Program-made: the position numbers and the translations under genes | Notes under the pieces: model-generated | The model's input: the letters and a program-made list of their open reading frames with translations, nothing else | Database searches by the model: none | What the model was told of the DNA's origin: nothing | Part shown: piece after piece, positions 30,707 through 30,832 of the stretch | Numbering within the stretch: position 1 is the stretch's first letter | Layout: every line of letters begins with the position of its first letter | IMG/VR virus record: IMGVR_UViG_3300047491_000704 | Location: 1 to 30,832 of that record | Source of the DNA: a virus | Strand: one strand, 5' to 3' | Length of the DNA: 30,832 nt

Positions 30707-30832
30707 TTACTTCTTACCCCTCGCAATTTCTCTCGCTTTACTCATTGCATTTTTAGACCTTTCCTTTGCCGTCTCTCTCGCAATCATTTTTTCGATCTCT
30801 TCAGCTTCATCATCTTTACCTTTACTGCGAAG
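30707..30832 (-). CDS. C-terminal end of a small charged protein (partial)
   Basis: An open frame enters from beyond the window and ends at a TAA at 30709-30707. The 41 visible residues are highly charged and helical, beginning LRSKGKDDEAEEIEKMIARE and ending KAREIARGKK. Composition and even spacing suggest a coiled coil or a small DNA-binding or core protein, but the family cannot be named from this fragment. Confidence 0.55.
   Translation of the reverse strand, partial: LRSKGKDDEAEEIEKMIARETAKERSKNAMSKAREIARGKK

Noticed and set aside
1-30832. tRNA genes or insertion sequences
   Set aside because: No cloverleaf-like stretch or transposase-like protein was recognised.

Overview
The window is a virion-structure block of a large tailed double-stranded DNA phage. 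The head genes resemble T4: large terminase, a gp20-type portal, a gp21-type prohead protease and a gp23-type capsid protein cut after residue 65. A contractile (myovirus) tail is therefore likely, although no sheath or tube gene is visible. All 27 coding regions that I accept lie on the minus strand, so transcription runs from 30832 down to 1. Most genes have strong GGAGG-type ribosome sites, AT-rich spacers and short or overlapping junctions. This suggests a low-GC host with strong Shine-Dalgarno use, perhaps Bacillota; the host cannot be fixed from this window. No tRNA, integrase, insertion sequence or CRISPR array was seen, and no gene-free stretch exceeds 300 bases.

Layout in transcription order. 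(1) 30707-30832: the end of a small basic protein, then a leader with two hairpins. (2) 30536-26175: two long proteins built from seven copies of a module of about 150-200 residues; each copy begins just after a T4-type prohead-protease site (LxE|A). (3) 26165-21380: large terminase, portal, a small unknown protein and a SWIM zinc-finger-like protein. (4) 21329-9687: an eight-gene block absent from T4: two diverged paralogues, an AT-hook protein, a 1352-residue double AAA+ MoxR-type ATPase with an Ig-like insertion, a small unknown protein, an HExxH protein, a Q/N-rich repeat protein and a von Willebrand A (VWA) protein. It ends in a strong terminator. (5) 9492-6635: protease-scaffold fusion and major capsid protein. 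(6) 6564-124: head-tail connector, two core-like basic or acidic proteins, an acidic unknown, neck genes, a membrane-anchored GAF-domain protein, an HK97-gp10-like protein and a probable tail terminator. (7) 1-46: the start of one further gene.

How it may work together. The protease probably matures many of these proteins: (I/L)xE sites lie near the N-terminus of the portal, protease, two core-like proteins, the SWIM protein and both modular proteins, and at residue 65 of the capsid protein. Related C-terminal tails (YLKS-like) recur on several of the same proteins and also precede the internal cut sites, which suggests a shared head-core targeting tag. The most novel system is the MoxR-VWA block. 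Its HExxH and VWA parts resemble the two halves of bacterial DUF2201/COG3864 proteins, here separated by a Q/N-rich gene. A phage-encoded ATP-driven assembly or remodelling machine is the simplest reading, but its substrate is unknown.
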